A program made the translations under genes and the position numbers. Shown here piece after piece: positions 29,667 to 41,468 of a stretch of DNA of 64,000 nucleotides. The notes below the pieces were generated by a model. The model had not been told where the DNA came from and made no database searches. It worked only from the letters and a program-made list of their open reading frames with translations. The DNA comes from Reyranella massiliensis 521 (GTDB taxonomy: Bacteria > Pseudomonadota > Alphaproteobacteria > Reyranellales > Reyranellaceae). The stretch's first letter is position 1, and each line of letters opens with the position of its first letter. The DNA is taken from assembly GCA_945862125.1 (NCBI GenBank), contig CAMAYC010000002.1:25389-89388 (forward strand). The letters run 5' to 3'.

Positions 29667-31973
29667 ATGCCGGGGGTGAGTTTGATCGTTCGTTGGGCCG
29701 TACTGGCCATCGCCTTAGTTTTCGCATTCGCCTCCACGGCGCACGCCCAGCGCGGTGCTGCTGCTGGGGGCACGATTTCGGCTGTTCAGATTCAGGGTAA
29801 TGTTCGCGCCGAGCGCGAGACCATCCGGTCCTACCTTCAGCTCAAAGAAGGTCAGCCCTACGATACCGCTGCCGCCGACCGTTCCCTGAAGGCCTTGTTC
29901 GGGACGGGGTTGTTCTCGGATGTGGTGATCGAGATGCAAGGCTCGACCCTGGTGGTCAAGGTCACGGAAAATCCGATCATCAACCGCGTCGCCTTCGAGG
30001 GTAACAGCAAGATCGATGACGACAAGCTGCGCGATGAAGTGCAATCGCGAGCCCGTCAGGTCTTTACGCGAGCGCGCGTGCAGTCCGACGTCGAACGCAT
30101 CCTCACCATTTATCGCCGCAGCGGCCGCTACAACGCATCGGTCGACCCCAAGATCATCAATCTGGAGCAGGGTCGTGTCGATCTCGTCTTCGAAATCAAC
30201 GAAGGCGACGTAACGGGCATCAAGCGCATCACGTTTGTAGGTAACGAGGCGTTCAGTGACGGCACTTTGCGCGGCAAGATCCGGACCGCGGAGAGCGCCT
30301 GGTGGCGCTTCCTGTCCTCCGATGACCGCTTCGACCCGGACCGCATCAATCTCGATCGTGAGCTGCTGCGCAAGTTCTACCTTTCCGAGGGTTATGCGGA
30401 ATTTCGCGTCGTGTCGGCCGTGGCCGAATTGTCACCGAACCGGGATGGATTCTTCCTCACCTTCACGATCAATGAGGGCGATCGCTACAAGTTCGGCGAG
30501 GTGGACGTTTCGACTCGCTTCCCGGGGCTGGATGTCGATGTCCTGAAGACCTATCTGCCGATGAGCGAAGGCGACTGGTATGATGCCACCGACGTGGAAA
30601 AGACCATCGCCACGCTAACCGACGTCGTTGGCGCGCTGGGCTATGCCTTCGTCGAAGTCCGCCCGAATATCCGGCGCAACAAGGACAACAAGACGGTCGA
30701 TGTGTCCTTCGAGGTCCAGGAAGGGCCTCGTGTATATGTCGAGCGCATCAACATTTCGGGCAATACGCGTACCCTGGACAGGGTGATCCGGCGCGAGTTC
30801 CGTCTTGCCGAGGGCGATGCCTTCAGCTCAGCGAAGCTTCGCCGCAGCCAAGAACGCCTGCGTGCCCTCGGTTTCTTCGAGAAAGTCGACGTTTCGGCGG
30901 CGCCTGGCTCGGCACCCGACAAGACCAATCTCGAAGTCCAGGTGGTGGAACAGAGCACCGGCGAAATCTCGTTCGGTGCTGGCTATTCGACCACGGCCGG
31001 TATCGTCGGCGACATCTCGATCAAGGAGCGCAATCTCCTGGGCAAGGGCCAGGAAGTTCGCCTCGGATTGTCGTTGGGTACCTTGAGCACGAACATCGAT
31101 TTCAGCTTTACCGAGCCATATTTTCTCGACCGCAACATGGTGGCCGGTTTCGACATCTTCCGGACATCCAACGATCGGCAGTCGGTTGCCAATTATAGCG
31201 ATGCCAGCATCGGCTTTGCTTTGCGCAGCGGCTGGGCCTACAGCGAATATACGCGGCAGATCGTCCGTTACACCCTGCGGCAGACGAACATCTACAACGT
31301 GACGCCGTGGGCGTCGCCCGTCGTGCAGGCCCAGGCAGGTTATGCGACGGTTTCGGAGGTTTCCGAGACGATCGCGTGGGATACCCGCGACCAGCGGATC
31401 AACACCACGAAAGGATTTTTGCTGCGTAATACCGTGGCGGTTGCAGGCGCCATCGGGACTGAGCAATACGCCCGCACGACCGCCGACGCAGTATACTTCC
31501 AGAGCCTTGGCCTCGAGGATGTCGTGATATCGGTCGGCGGCTCGTTCGGTGTCGTCGTGCCGTACAACAACACCTACATCAAGCTGAACAACCTGTTCTT
31601 CCTGGGCGGCGACAATCTGCGTGGTTTTGCCGTAGCGGGTGTCGGCCCGCGCGACGCTGGTACTGCCGATTCCTTGGGTGGTCAGTATTTTTACACAACG
31701 ACCACCGAGCTCAGCTTCCCGCTCTACGGCATTCCCAAGGAACTCGGCCTCCTTGGCAAGGTGTTCGTCGATACCGGCTCCCTTTGGGGAAATCAGGCAG
31801 AAGGTTTCGGGGCGTCGGTTCTCGACAGCCAATTGATGCGGGTGGGCACCGGCTTCGGAGTTCAATGGATATCGCCATTCGGGCCGATCCGGGTAGACTA
31901 TAGCTTCCCGATTGTTCAGGAGAGTTGGGATAAGACGCAGAATTTCAGGTTCAGCTTCGGAACACGGTTCTGA
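29667..31973 (+). CDS. bamA: Outer membrane protein assembly factor BamA
   Basis: 768 residues. A signal peptide is visible with cleavage after about AHA-27, then a run of POTRA domains (about 35-430) and a C-terminal 16-strand barrel with the lid-lock motif near [16 protein letters not shown] and the terminal signature ending in RFSFGTRF (last residue Phe). Core of the BAM complex that inserts outer-membrane proteins. 110 bases separate it from rseP, and fabZ follows after 17 bases; lpxD, which normally lies between them, is absent. Confidence 0.97.
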   Translation: MPGVSLIVRWAVLAIALVFAFASTAHAQRGAAAGGTISAVQIQGNVRAERETIRSYLQLKEGQPYDTAAADRSLKALFGTGLFSDVVIEMQGSTLVVKVTENPIINRVAFEGNSKIDDDKLRDEVQSRARQVFTRARVQSDVERILTIYRRSGRYNASVDPKIINLEQGRVDLVFEINEGDVTGIKRITFVGNEAFSDGTLRGKIRTAESAWWRFLSSDDRFDPDRINLDRELLRKFYLSEGYAEFRVVSAVAELSPNRDGFFLTFTINEGDRYKFGEVDVSTRFPGLDVDVLKTYLPMSEGDWYDATDVEKTIATLTDVVGALGYAFVEVRPNIRRNKDNKTVDVSFEVQEGPRVYVERINISGNTRTLDRVIRREFRLAEGDAFSSAKLRRSQERLRALGFFEKVDVSAAPGSAPDKTNLEVQVVEQSTGEISFGAGYSTTAGIVGDISIKERNLLGKGQEVRLGLSLGTLSTNIDFSFTEPYFLDRNMVAGFDIFRTSNDRQSVANYSDASIGFALRSGWAYSEYTRQIVRYTLRQTNIYNVTPWASPVVQAQAGYATVSEVSETIAWDTRDQRINTTKGFLLRNTVAVAGAIGTEQYARTTADAVYFQSLGLEDVVISVGGSFGVVVPYNNTYIKLNNLFFLGGDNLRGFAVAGVGPRDAGTADSLGGQYFYTTTTELSFPLYGIPKELGLLGKVFVDTGSLWGNQAEGFGASVLDSQLMRVGTGFGVQWISPFGPIRVDYSFPIVQESWDKTQNFRFSFGTRF

Positions 31974-31990
31974 GCAGGGATGGCGGTAGA

Positions 31991-32467
31991 ATGAACATCC
32001 AGAACGACAAAGCGAGCCTCTCGACAGCTACTTCCGTCGACATCAAGCGCATCCTGCAGATGATTCCGCATCGCTATCCGATGCTGATGGTGGATCGCGT
32101 CACCGACATGCAACTCGACCACAGCGCCGTCGGGATCAAGAACGTCAGCATCAATGAGCCCTTCTTCCAGGGACATTTTCCGTCCGAGCCCGTCATGCCG
32201 GGCGTTCTGATCGTAGAAGCCATGGCGCAGACGGCGGCGGTGCTGGTCGTGGCCACGTTCGGCGGCGAGTCGGAAGGCAAGCTGGTTTACTTCATGTCGA
32301 TCGATGGTGTGAGGTTCCGCCGCCCGGTGTTGCCGGGGGACCGCCTCGAGTTGCATGTCGAGAAGATTCAGAGCCGGGCCAACGTCTGGAAATTCTCCGG
32401 CAAGGCGATGGTCGAAGGCAAGCTAGCGGCCGAGGCGACATTCGCGGCCATGATTCGCGACAGGTAG
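31991..32467 (+). CDS. fabZ: 3-hydroxyacyl-ACP dehydratase FabZ
   Basis: 158-residue hotdog-fold enzyme with catalytic His62 in [14 protein letters not shown] and Glu76 in LIVEAMAQ. Dehydrates 3-hydroxyacyl-ACP in fatty-acid elongation. In most Alphaproteobacteria it stands in bamA-lpxD-fabZ-lpxA-lpxI-lpxB; here it keeps its place next to bamA but has no lpx gene on either side. Start ATG 31991 has a weak ribosome site (GATGGCGGTAGA). Confidence 0.95.
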   Translation: MNIQNDKASLSTATSVDIKRILQMIPHRYPMLMVDRVTDMQLDHSAVGIKNVSINEPFFQGHFPSEPVMPGVLIVEAMAQTAAVLVVATFGGESEGKLVYFMSIDGVRFRRPVLPGDRLELHVEKIQSRANVWKFSGKAMVEGKLAAEATFAAMIRDR

Positions 32468-32477
32468 GGAGAGGGAC

Positions 32478-32885
<408 letters not shown>

Positions 32886-32897
32886 CAGGGCGGTCTG

Positions 32898-33098
32898 CTA
32901 GAACGAGCGCAGACCCAGGAACACAAGTCCAAACACAACGGGCACGAGTCCGAACGCCAGCAGGCGCCTTATCGTGCCGTAGCGGTGGTGGTTGTCATTC
33001 GCTGGCCGGCCGAGCCGCACGACGCGCGGCATCGGCCTCGGCTTCTGGGTGACCGCCCAGGTCGCCGCCCGGTTCGGTCCAAATGATGATCTCGCCAT
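32898..33098 (-). CDS. Small single-span membrane protein, unknown function
   Basis: 66 residues: a basic N-terminal part containing the RLGRPANDNHHRYG stretch and one membrane helix (about residues 45-62, LLAFGLVPVVFGLVFLG). The RPANDN motif occurs in other small alphaproteobacterial proteins as I recall. A strong ribosome site (GGGAGGAAAG) is placed 9 to 12 bases before the ATG, which is the main reason to call it real. It is read in the same direction as, and downstream of, gltA (40 bases). Confidence 0.6.
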   Translation of the reverse strand: MARSSFGPNRAATWAVTQKPRPMPRVVRLGRPANDNHHRYGTIRRLLAFGLVPVVFGLVFLGLRSF

Positions 33099-33138
33099 GT
33101 CTTTTCGCTTTCCTCCCTGGATCGCGAACTAGCGCGTA

Positions 33139-34437
<1,299 letters not shown>

Positions 34438-34512
34438 TGGGTGAACTCTTTTCAGCTCGATTCAGGCAAGGCGCAGAGCCGCGTTGGAGGCGGTGTCGCC
34501 GGGTTCGCGGGC

Positions 34513-34541
34513 ACCCTAACAAGCCACCTCCGGAGGCGCAA
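34513..34541 (-). promoter_or_regulatory. Putative gltA promoter
   Basis: On the minus strand TTGCGC (34541-34536) and TAGGGT (34518-34513), 17 bases apart, about 75 bases before the gltA ATG and just after the end of the EamA gene. Confidence 0.45.
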
Positions 34542-34557
34542 TTGTGGCGGCGGACCG

Positions 34558-35448
34558 CTATTTCGCGGCGCGTAGCCGGGCCGTTATCCGGCCGTCGATG
34601 GCGGCCAGGCCGAGGCCGATCAGGGCCATTCCCGCGAGCTGCCGAAGTTCTAGGTGCTCGCCGAGGAAGGCGGCGCCGAGCAGGATCGCGGTGACCGGTA
34701 TCAGGAATGTAACAAGAAGCAGATTGATCGCGCCGGCAGCGGCAAGGATGCGGAAATAAAGCACGTAGGCGAGGGCGGTCGACAGCAGCGCCAAGCCGGC
34801 CAGCGCCGCCCAGACGATGCCTGACGGCGGGCTCGCCAGCTCCCAGGGCCGGTCGACGAACAGCATGATCGGCAGAATCAACATCCCACTGGCGGTAACC
34901 TGTCCGGCCGCGGCCTGCATCGGCGCCACGCCCATGGCCTGGAAGCGACGGCCGTAGACGCCGGCGAAGGCGTAGGAGAGGGCGGCGGCCAGGCAGGCGA
35001 TCTGGCCCCAGATACTTCCGCCGAGGTCGGGCCCAATCAGGATGGCGACGCCTGCGAGCCCCGCCAGCACGCCGAACAGTTTCCGAACCGTCATCCGTTC
35101 GTCACGGGTGAGGGCATGGGCCACCAGCACGGTGAAGAGCGGCGTCGTGGCGTTCAGGATCGAGGCGAGGCCCGAGGTGATCGTCGTTTGGCCCCAGAAG
35201 ATCAGGCTGAAGGGCAGGGCGTTGTTGAGCGCGCCCATGACCACGAGTTGCCGCCAGGGCGTGCTGGCCCGCCATAGACTCTGCCCGACGGCCGATGCCA
35301 CGACGTTGAGCGCAAGCGCGGCAAGGCCCACGCGAAAGAAGACGACGGTGAAAGGCCCGAGTTCGGCCAGCGCCACCTTGGCGAAGAAGAACGAGCCGCC
35401 CCACAGGGTCGACAGCAGGATGAGGAGAGACCATTCGCGGGCGCGCAT
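34558..35448 (-). CDS. EamA/DMT family transporter
   Basis: 296 residues, ten membrane helices in two EamA repeats (first about 5-135, second about 150-285), e.g. LLSTLWGGSFFFAKVALAEL and the ALLSTALAYVLYFRIL segment. Members export amino acids or other metabolites; the substrate is not readable. It is inserted between gltA and the glnS/gltX pair and has no counterpart in the usual gene order. Confidence 0.88.
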   Translation of the reverse strand: MRAREWSLLILLSTLWGGSFFFAKVALAELGPFTVVFFRVGLAALALNVVASAVGQSLWRASTPWRQLVVMGALNNALPFSLIFWGQTTITSGLASILNATTPLFTVLVAHALTRDERMTVRKLFGVLAGLAGVAILIGPDLGGSIWGQIACLAAALSYAFAGVYGRRFQAMGVAPMQAAAGQVTASGMLILPIMLFVDRPWELASPPSGIVWAALAGLALLSTALAYVLYFRILAAAGAINLLLVTFLIPVTAILLGAAFLGEHLELRQLAGMALIGLGLAAIDGRITARLRAAK

Positions 35449-35480
35449 GGCCCGCTGGTCTCACGGCGGCCGGCTTCGAT

Positions 35481-35543
35481 CTATCCGCTGGCCGCCAGCA
35501 ATCGCGTCTTGCTCTCGGCGATGCCCAGCACCACCGGCACTCC
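35481..35543 (-). pseudogene. Fossil 3' end of a gltX gene
   Basis: Directly after the glnS stop, in another reading frame, the minus strand encodes GVPVVLGIAESKTRLLAASG then TAG. This matches the last 20 residues of the intact gltX in this window (ending [20 protein letters not shown]). By hand, 48 of 63 bases agree without gaps, stop codon to stop codon. No start or upstream part remains: glnS abuts it. It is a remnant of a second or original gltX whose body was lost or replaced when glnS arrived. Confidence 0.75.
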
Positions 35544-37240
35544 TAACCCTGCACCTGCACCTTCGCCCAGGTGTCCCGCAGTTCGATCGTGCGGTTGAAC
35601 ACCAGAGCGTCCGGCCGGCTCTCCAGGTCCGGGCAAAAATAGCCCAGCCGCTCGAACTGCACGGCTTCCCCTTCAGGCGTCTCTGCCAATGCGGGCTCCA
35701 GCAGCGCGTCCGACAGGACTTCGAGCGAGCCTGGATTCAGGTCGGCGTCGAGATCACCACCGGCGCCAGGGTCAGGCCGATTGAAGAGCGTGCTGTACAA
35801 TCGGACTTCGGCGGGAAGAGCGTCCCGTGCGGACACCCAGTGCAGGGTGGCCTTCACCTTTCGACCGTCCGGCGCGTTGCCGCCGCGGCTCGCGGGATCG
35901 TAGGTGCAACGCAGTTCCACGACGTCGCCGACGGCATCCCTGACCACCTCGCGGCAGGTCACGAGATAGGCGTAGCGCAACCTGACCTCTCGTCCCACGG
36001 CCAGCCGGAAGAACTTGTTCGACGGATTCTCCATGAAGTCGTCGCGCTCGACGAAGATTTCCCTGCCGAAGCGAAGGCGACGCGTGCCCGCGCCTGGATT
36101 CCCCGGATGGTTGACGGCCTCCAGCTCTTCAACGTGGTCTTCGGGCAAATTCTCGATCACGAGCTTGAGCGGCCGCAGGACCGCCATGCGCCGCTCAGCC
36201 GCCTGATTGAGATGATCGCGTATCGCATGATCGAACATGGCCAGATCGACGACACTGTTGGCCTTGGACATGCCGATGCGCCGAACGAAGTCGCGGATCG
36301 CCGCCGGCGGCACACCGCGGCGGCGCAGGCCTGCGAGAGTCGGCATGCGCGGATCGTCCCAGCCACTGACGATGCCGCGCCGCACCAGATCCGTCAGGTA
36401 GCGCTTGGAAAGGACAGTGTAGCCGATATTGAGGCGGGCAAATTCAGTCTGGCGCGGGCGCGCCGGAACCGGCAAGTGGTCAAGGAACCATTCGTAGAGC
36501 GGACGATGGTCCGCGAACTCCAGCGTGCAGAGCGAGTGGGTGACGTGTTCCAAGGCGTCGGACTGGCCGTGCGCGAAATCGTAAGTCGGGTATATGCACC
36601 ACTGCGTCCCGGTACGCGGGTGAGCCACATGCAGTATGCGATACAGCACGGGGTCACGCAGGTTCATGTTGCCGGACGCAAGGTCGATCTTCGCCCGCAG
36701 CACGCAGGCGCCGTTGGCAAACTTGCCGGCGCGCATATCGCGAAACAGGCTGAGATTCGCTTCCACCGAGCGGTCGCGATCTGGCGAGGCGCGGCCCGGT
36801 TCCGTCAGCGTGCCGCGCATCGCCCGCATCTCGTCGGGCGGCGTGTCGTCGACATAGGCGAGGCCGGCGCGAATGAGGTGCTCTGCCCAGTCGTACAACG
36901 TCTGGAAATAATCCGACGCATGATACAGATGCTCGCCCCAGTCGAAGCCAAGCCAGCGTACGTCTCGCTTGATGGCGTCGATAAACTCCTGCTCCTCCTT
37001 CACGGGGTTGGTATCGTCAAAGCGAAGGTGGCAGCGGCCGCCATATTCGGTCGCAAGTCCGAAATTCAGGCAGATCGACTTTGCGTGGCCGAGATGCAGA
37101 TAGCCGTTCGGCTCCGGCGGAAAGCGAGTAACGATGCTCTGCACTTGTCCGCGGGCGAGATCGGCTTGAACTAGGTCGCGAATGAAATCCCTGACCTCTT
37201 CGTTCGCAGCGGCCTCCAGCATCGTCTTCTTGTCATCCAT
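35543..37240 (-). CDS. glnS: Glutamine--tRNA ligase
   Basis: 565-residue class Ic synthetase. GlnRS-specific FPPEPNGYLHLGHAKSICLN carries the HIGH box (HLGHA, residues 49-53); KMSKS appears as VLSKR (276-280); the C-terminal half has the two beta-barrel anticodon-binding domain of GlnRS rather than the helical domain of GluRS. Charges tRNA(Gln) directly. Most Alphaproteobacteria lack this enzyme and use GatCAB transamidation, so it was probably acquired. A strong GGAGGTGA ribosome site precedes the ATG. Confidence 0.93.
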   Translation of the reverse strand: MDDKKTMLEAAANEEVRDFIRDLVQADLARGQVQSIVTRFPPEPNGYLHLGHAKSICLNFGLATEYGGRCHLRFDDTNPVKEEQEFIDAIKRDVRWLGFDWGEHLYHASDYFQTLYDWAEHLIRAGLAYVDDTPPDEMRAMRGTLTEPGRASPDRDRSVEANLSLFRDMRAGKFANGACVLRAKIDLASGNMNLRDPVLYRILHVAHPRTGTQWCIYPTYDFAHGQSDALEHVTHSLCTLEFADHRPLYEWFLDHLPVPARPRQTEFARLNIGYTVLSKRYLTDLVRRGIVSGWDDPRMPTLAGLRRRGVPPAAIRDFVRRIGMSKANSVVDLAMFDHAIRDHLNQAAERRMAVLRPLKLVIENLPEDHVEELEAVNHPGNPGAGTRRLRFGREIFVERDDFMENPSNKFFRLAVGREVRLRYAYLVTCREVVRDAVGDVVELRCTYDPASRGGNAPDGRKVKATLHWVSARDALPAEVRLYSTLFNRPDPGAGGDLDADLNPGSLEVLSDALLEPALAETPEGEAVQFERLGYFCPDLESRPDALVFNRTIELRDTWAKVQVQG

Positions 37241-37357
37241 TTACCTGTCACCTCCACGCGGCCACGTGCGCGAGCAAGCCAATTGTAACATTGCTAGCGC
37301 GGTCGGCTATGTCTCGACCACCCCTGTTCAAGCACAAAAGGGTGCCGCGGCGTCGTT

Positions 37358-38764
37358 CTATGCGGCAGCCGCCAGTAATCGCGCCCTGCTCTCGGCGGGC
37401 CCCAACACGGCCAGCACTTCGAAGATACCAGGCGACGCGGTCGAGCCGGTCAGTGCGACGCGGAGCGGCTGAGCGACTTGGCCGAGCTTCAGCCCGTTCG
37501 CCTCGGCGAATTTGCGCACGGATTCTTCGATCGCCTTTTCGCTCCAGTCGCACGCCTGCAGCTCCAGCGCCGGCGCGAGCTTGGCCATGACGGCACGGGC
37601 GTCGGGCGTCAGTAAGCCGCGCGCCTTGTCGTCGGAGATCGGCGGCGCGCCAGCGCGTGCGTAGAAAACAAGACTGTCCGCGAGTTCGACCAGGGTGCGG
37701 GCGCGCTGCTTGACACCGTTCAGGCCGCGCACGATGCGCTCGCGGCCCGCGGCGTCGACGGCAGTGCCCAGCTTGGCCTCGAGCATCGGCATGACCAGAG
37801 GCAACAGTTCTGCGTCCGGCGTCTCACGCAGATAGTGCGCGTTGAGGTTGGTGAGCTTGGCGATGTCGAAGCGCGAGGCCGAGCGACCGACGCCCGCCAG
37901 GTCGAACCATTCGATTGCCTGCTCGGTCGAGATGGTCTCGTCATCGCCATGACCCCAGCCCAGGCGCAGCAGGTAGTTGCGCAGTGCCGCCGGCAGGAAG
38001 CCCATGTCGCGGTAGGCGTCGACGCCTAGTGCGCCGTGGCGCTTGCTGAGCTTGGCGCCATCGGGCCCGTGGATCAGCGGGATGTGGGCATAGACCGGCT
38101 CGGGCCAGCCCATCGCCTTGATGATCTGGAGCTGGCGGAAGGCATTGTTCAGATGGTCGTCGCCGCGGATGACGTGCGTCACGCCCATGTCGTGATCGTC
38201 GACCACGACGGCCAGCATGTAGGTCGGCGTGCCGTCGGCCCGCAGCAGGATCATGTCGTCGAGCTGGGCGTTCTCGACTGTGACCTCGCCCTGCACGGCG
38301 TCGTTGATCACCGTCTGTCCGGTCTGCGGCGCTTTCAGGCGCACGACCGGCATGATGCCGGCGGGCGCGTCCTTGGGGTCGCGGTCGCGCCAGCGGCCGT
38401 CGTAGCGCATCGGCTTGCCAGCGGCCTTCTGGGCCGCGCGCATCTCATCCAGCTCCTGGGGCGAGGCATAGCAATGGTAGGCATTGCCGGCCGCCAGCAT
38501 CTGGTTGGCGACCTCGGCGTGCCGGGCAGCGCGGGCGAACTGGTAGGTGACTTCGCCGTCCCACGGCAGGCCGAGCCAGGAGAGGCCGTCCAGGATCGCG
38601 GCGATCGCCGGTTCGGTCGAGCGTGCGCGGTCGGTGTCCTCGATGCGCAGCAGGTACTTGCCGCCGTGATGCCTGGCGAACAGCCAGTTGAACAGCGCGG
38701 TCCGGGCGCCGCCGATATGCAGGTAGCCGGTCGGCGAGGGGGCGAAGCGGGTAACGACTGTCAT
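37358..38764 (-). CDS. gltX: Glutamate--tRNA ligase
   Basis: 468 residues: HIGH box in [14 protein letters not shown] (residues 9-21), LSKRHG as KMSKS motif (about 243-248), and an all-helical anticodon-binding domain typical of bacterial GluRS. Charges tRNA(Glu); discriminating or non-discriminating behaviour cannot be told from sequence alone, but the presence of glnS next door would make a discriminating enzyme safer. Divergent from comEC with 72 bases between. Confidence 0.96.
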   Translation of the reverse strand: MTVVTRFAPSPTGYLHIGGARTALFNWLFARHHGGKYLLRIEDTDRARSTEPAIAAILDGLSWLGLPWDGEVTYQFARAARHAEVANQMLAAGNAYHCYASPQELDEMRAAQKAAGKPMRYDGRWRDRDPKDAPAGIMPVVRLKAPQTGQTVINDAVQGEVTVENAQLDDMILLRADGTPTYMLAVVVDDHDMGVTHVIRGDDHLNNAFRQLQIIKAMGWPEPVYAHIPLIHGPDGAKLSKRHGALGVDAYRDMGFLPAALRNYLLRLGWGHGDDETISTEQAIEWFDLAGVGRSASRFDIAKLTNLNAHYLRETPDAELLPLVMPMLEAKLGTAVDAAGRERIVRGLNGVKQRARTLVELADSLVFYARAGAPPISDDKARGLLTPDARAVMAKLAPALELQACDWSEKAIEESVRKFAEANGLKLGQVAQPLRVALTGSTASPGIFEVLAVLGPAESRARLLAAAA

Positions 38765-38836
38765 GTGCTCGATATGCGCAGGTTCTGCCGTATTTCGGCC
38801 GGAAAAGCGCGCCGTAGGTAGGGGAGCGTCCCAGCA

Positions 38837-40966
38837 GTGTCAAACCTGCGCGCCTGGATCCTGAAACAGCTCGATGCCGAACGCGGGCGCTGGATGCTGT
38901 GGCTGCCGGTGGCGATGGGCCTGGGCATCGCGATCTACTTCGAACTGCCGAGCGAGCCCGCCCTGTGGCTGGGACCGGCAGGGGCAGTGGCCGCGATCAT
39001 GGCGGCGTTCTTCGCGCCACCAGGGAGCTTCGCACGGGCCCTACTCGTCGGCGCCGCCGCGGCCGCCGTCGGCCTCGGGCTCGTCGCCTGGCGTACGGCG
39101 AGCCTGGCCGCACCCACGCTGAGCCGGCCGCTGTTCAGCATCAATGTCGAGGGCCGCATCGCCGACATCCAGCGCCTGCCCGACGGCGTGCGGGTCGTGC
39201 TCGAGGCGGTGCGCCTGAAAGGAAGCGGCGTGCCGCCGGCCGAGATGATGCCGCTCAAGGTGCGCGTCACGCTCAGCCGTGGTGCGCCGCCGCTCACCAT
39301 CGGCGATCGCCTGCTTGTGCTGGCCAACCTGTCGCCGCCGGCCGGGCCCGCAGCGCCCGGCGCCTTCGATTTCCAGCGTGTCGCCTGGTACCAGCAGCTG
39401 GGCGCCGTGGGCTATGCGCTGGCGCCGGCCGCGATCATCGACCCCGGCAAGCCCACGGGCTTCGTGCGTACCCTCGATGCCCTTCGCGCCGACGTCACCG
39501 AACGCATCCTGAAAGTGCTGCCGGGACCGGCCGGCGGTGTCGTGGCCTCGCTGCTGGTGGGCGAGCAGACGGCGGTCGACAAGGATGTGGCGCAGGCCAT
39601 GCGCGACTCCGGCCTGGCGCACATCCTCTCGATCTCCGGCCTGCACATCGTGTTCGTGGTCGGCCTGGTGATGGCGATCGTGCGCTACGGCATCGCGCTC
39701 ATTCCGCCACTGGCCCTCCGGGTCGACGCCAAGAAGGTGGCGGCCGTACTCGCTCTCGCGGCGGCGCTCTTCTACACGGCACTCGCTGGCGCTCCGGTCC
39801 CAGCCCAGCGCGCCTGCGCCATGGCGGGCTTCGCACTGCTCGCCATCCTGCTCGACCGCACGGCACTGTCGCTGCGCTTGGTCGCGTGGTCGGCGGTCAT
39901 CGTGCTGGCGGCGGCGCCGGAATCGCTGACCGGCGCCTCGTTCCAGATGTCGTTCGCCGCCGTCGTCGCCCTCATTGCCGGCTGGGAGGCAGCCTCGGGT
40001 TGGCGCCGCCGTCTGCACGAGCGCGCCGAGGGCCAGCGTCATCGCTGGGCCTGGCGCATCGCCGCGGCACTCGGTGCCAGCCTGGCCACGACCCTGATCG
40101 CCTCGGTCGCGACGGGTGCCTTCGCTGCCTACCATTTCAACCGGCTGAGCCTGCTGGGTGTTGTGGCCAATCTCCTCGGCGTGCCGCTCACCGGCTTCTG
40201 GATCATGCCGTGGGGCCTGCTCGCCATGTTGCTGATGCCCGTCGGCCTCGAAGCCGTGGCCCTGGTGCCGATGGGGTGGGGCGTCGATGGCCTCAACGCC
40301 ATCGCCTTTTACGTCGCGTCGTGGCCCGAAGCGGCGACGCTGGTCCCGTCGTTGCCCGGCGCCAGCCTGTGGCTGCTCACCCTCGGCGGCCTGTGGCTCT
40401 GCCTGTGGCGCCGCCGCTGGCGGCTGGCCGGCCTGCCGGTGGTCGCCATCGGCCTGCTCCTGGGCCCGCCGCCCGCGCCCGACCTGCTGATGAGCGAGGA
40501 CGGCCGGGTGCTCGGCCTGCGCGACGAGCGCGGCCAGGTCCACATCGCCTCGGCGCGCACCGACCGCTTCGTGAGCGACGCTTGGGCGCGGCGGCAAGGG
40601 CAGGAGGGGGCCAAGCGGTGGACCGTGAGCGCCGACCAGCAGGCGGCAGGCCTCGGCTGCGCCACCGGCCTCTGCCGCTGGCGCAAGGGGCCCTGGCGGG
40701 TGGCCATGGTGAGCGACGACCGCCGCCTCGCCGAAGCCTGCAACTCGGCCGACATCGTGCTCTCGACCGTGGACGCCCAGGGCAAGTGCCGTGGCCCGCG
40801 CCTCGTCATCGACCGCCGCGACGCCTGGCGGGAGGGGGCGCAGGCCCTGTGGCTCGACGACCTGGGCGTCCGCCGCGAGACCGCCAACGCGCGACGCGGC
40901 AACCGGCCCTGGGTGCCCAACAGTTCGATGCGCCAGAGCGCGCCGGTGAAGGCACCGGGGGCATAG
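38837..40966 (+). CDS. comEC: ComEC/Rec2 family DNA-uptake channel protein
   Basis: 709 residues: N-terminal membrane helices and a periplasmic OB-like domain (DUF4131, about 100-200), then the Competence membrane domain starting near [19 protein letters not shown] (about 255-273) with eight or so helices, and a soluble C-terminal domain (from about 545) that in alphaproteobacterial members is a degenerate metallo-beta-lactamase-like region. Would carry single-stranded DNA across the inner membrane. Start is GTG at 38837. The gltX-comEC-lexA neighbourhood is conserved in the class. Confidence 0.88.
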   Translation: MSNLRAWILKQLDAERGRWMLWLPVAMGLGIAIYFELPSEPALWLGPAGAVAAIMAAFFAPPGSFARALLVGAAAAAVGLGLVAWRTASLAAPTLSRPLFSINVEGRIADIQRLPDGVRVVLEAVRLKGSGVPPAEMMPLKVRVTLSRGAPPLTIGDRLLVLANLSPPAGPAAPGAFDFQRVAWYQQLGAVGYALAPAAIIDPGKPTGFVRTLDALRADVTERILKVLPGPAGGVVASLLVGEQTAVDKDVAQAMRDSGLAHILSISGLHIVFVVGLVMAIVRYGIALIPPLALRVDAKKVAAVLALAAALFYTALAGAPVPAQRACAMAGFALLAILLDRTALSLRLVAWSAVIVLAAAPESLTGASFQMSFAAVVALIAGWEAASGWRRRLHERAEGQRHRWAWRIAAALGASLATTLIASVATGAFAAYHFNRLSLLGVVANLLGVPLTGFWIMPWGLLAMLLMPVGLEAVALVPMGWGVDGLNAIAFYVASWPEAATLVPSLPGASLWLLTLGGLWLCLWRRRWRLAGLPVVAIGLLLGPPPAPDLLMSEDGRVLGLRDERGQVHIASARTDRFVSDAWARRQGQEGAKRWTVSADQQAAGLGCATGLCRWRKGPWRVAMVSDDRRLAEACNSADIVLSTVDAQGKCRGPRLVIDRRDAWREGAQALWLDDLGVRRETANARRGNRPWVPNSSMRQSAPVKAPGA

Positions 40967-41374
40967 GTTGCCGGCAAAAAACCGGCACCAAGTCCCCTCC
41001 CAAGTCCTTGCGGAAGCCCCATGGCCGATTTCCGCTTTCCAACCGCCGGAAAGCCAGTAAATCCAAGCTCATACTCAGGGAGTTCCGGACACTCGAATGT
41101 AACGGATGTTGTCCGCTGTTCTGTCCGCAAACCTGTCCCCGATTCGGTGTCGCGAACCTTGTTTCTTTGATTGGTGCCGGCGTCGCCAGCACGCGGCCGA
41201 TCGAAAAAGCGCATGCCCATTGCGCCGGTTTTCCGGCGTCGTTTTCAGGCGCCTCCCGGGACGGCCATCGAGGGAGGCACGGGTCAATTCTTGTGTCTGT
41301 CCACGGGTCAGGACCCGCGGCGGCGACCAGGCGCATGGCGCAACCCGCGGGCGGCCGCGGGTAGGTCTTGCCGG
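40967..41374. other. Noncoding interval between comEC and the lexA terminator
   Basis: About 400 bases with no frame that looks coding and no tRNA fold seen. It starts with a weak 6-bp hairpin TGCCGG/CCGGCA (40969-40987) that may end comEC transcription, and contains the near-repeat TGTCCGCTGTTCTGTCCGC (about 41109-41127). Confidence 0.5.
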
Positions 41375-41419
41375 AAACGAAAAAGGCCGGCGCCCCGAAC
41401 TCAAAGGAAGCGCCAGCCT
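41375..41419 (-). terminator. Rho-independent terminator of lexA
   Basis: On the minus strand a 10-bp stem (AGGCTGGCGC with GCGCCGGCCT, one G-U pair; arms 41419-41410 and 41393-41384) is followed by TTTTTCGTTT. It starts 50 bases after the lexA stop and is the clearest intrinsic terminator in the window. Confidence 0.8.
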
Positions 41420-41468
41420 ATCGAAATACTAGCCCAAAACCTGCTGAACTTGCAAATTGTCGAGCAGG

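Noticed and set aside
34438..34557. GGGTTCGCGGG segment upstream of gltA resembling a tRNA T-loop
   Set aside because: No cloverleaf or acceptor stem can be built around it; the stretch fits a gltA leader and promoter.
37304..37331. TTGAAC/TAGCCG pair upstream of glnS as promoter
   Set aside because: Spacer is 16 bases and the -10 matches poorly; not listed as a feature.
38899..41364. 821-codon frame overlapping comEC in a different phase
   Set aside because: Arg/Pro/Gly-rich shadow of a GC-rich gene; the comEC frame has clear membrane helices and family motifs.
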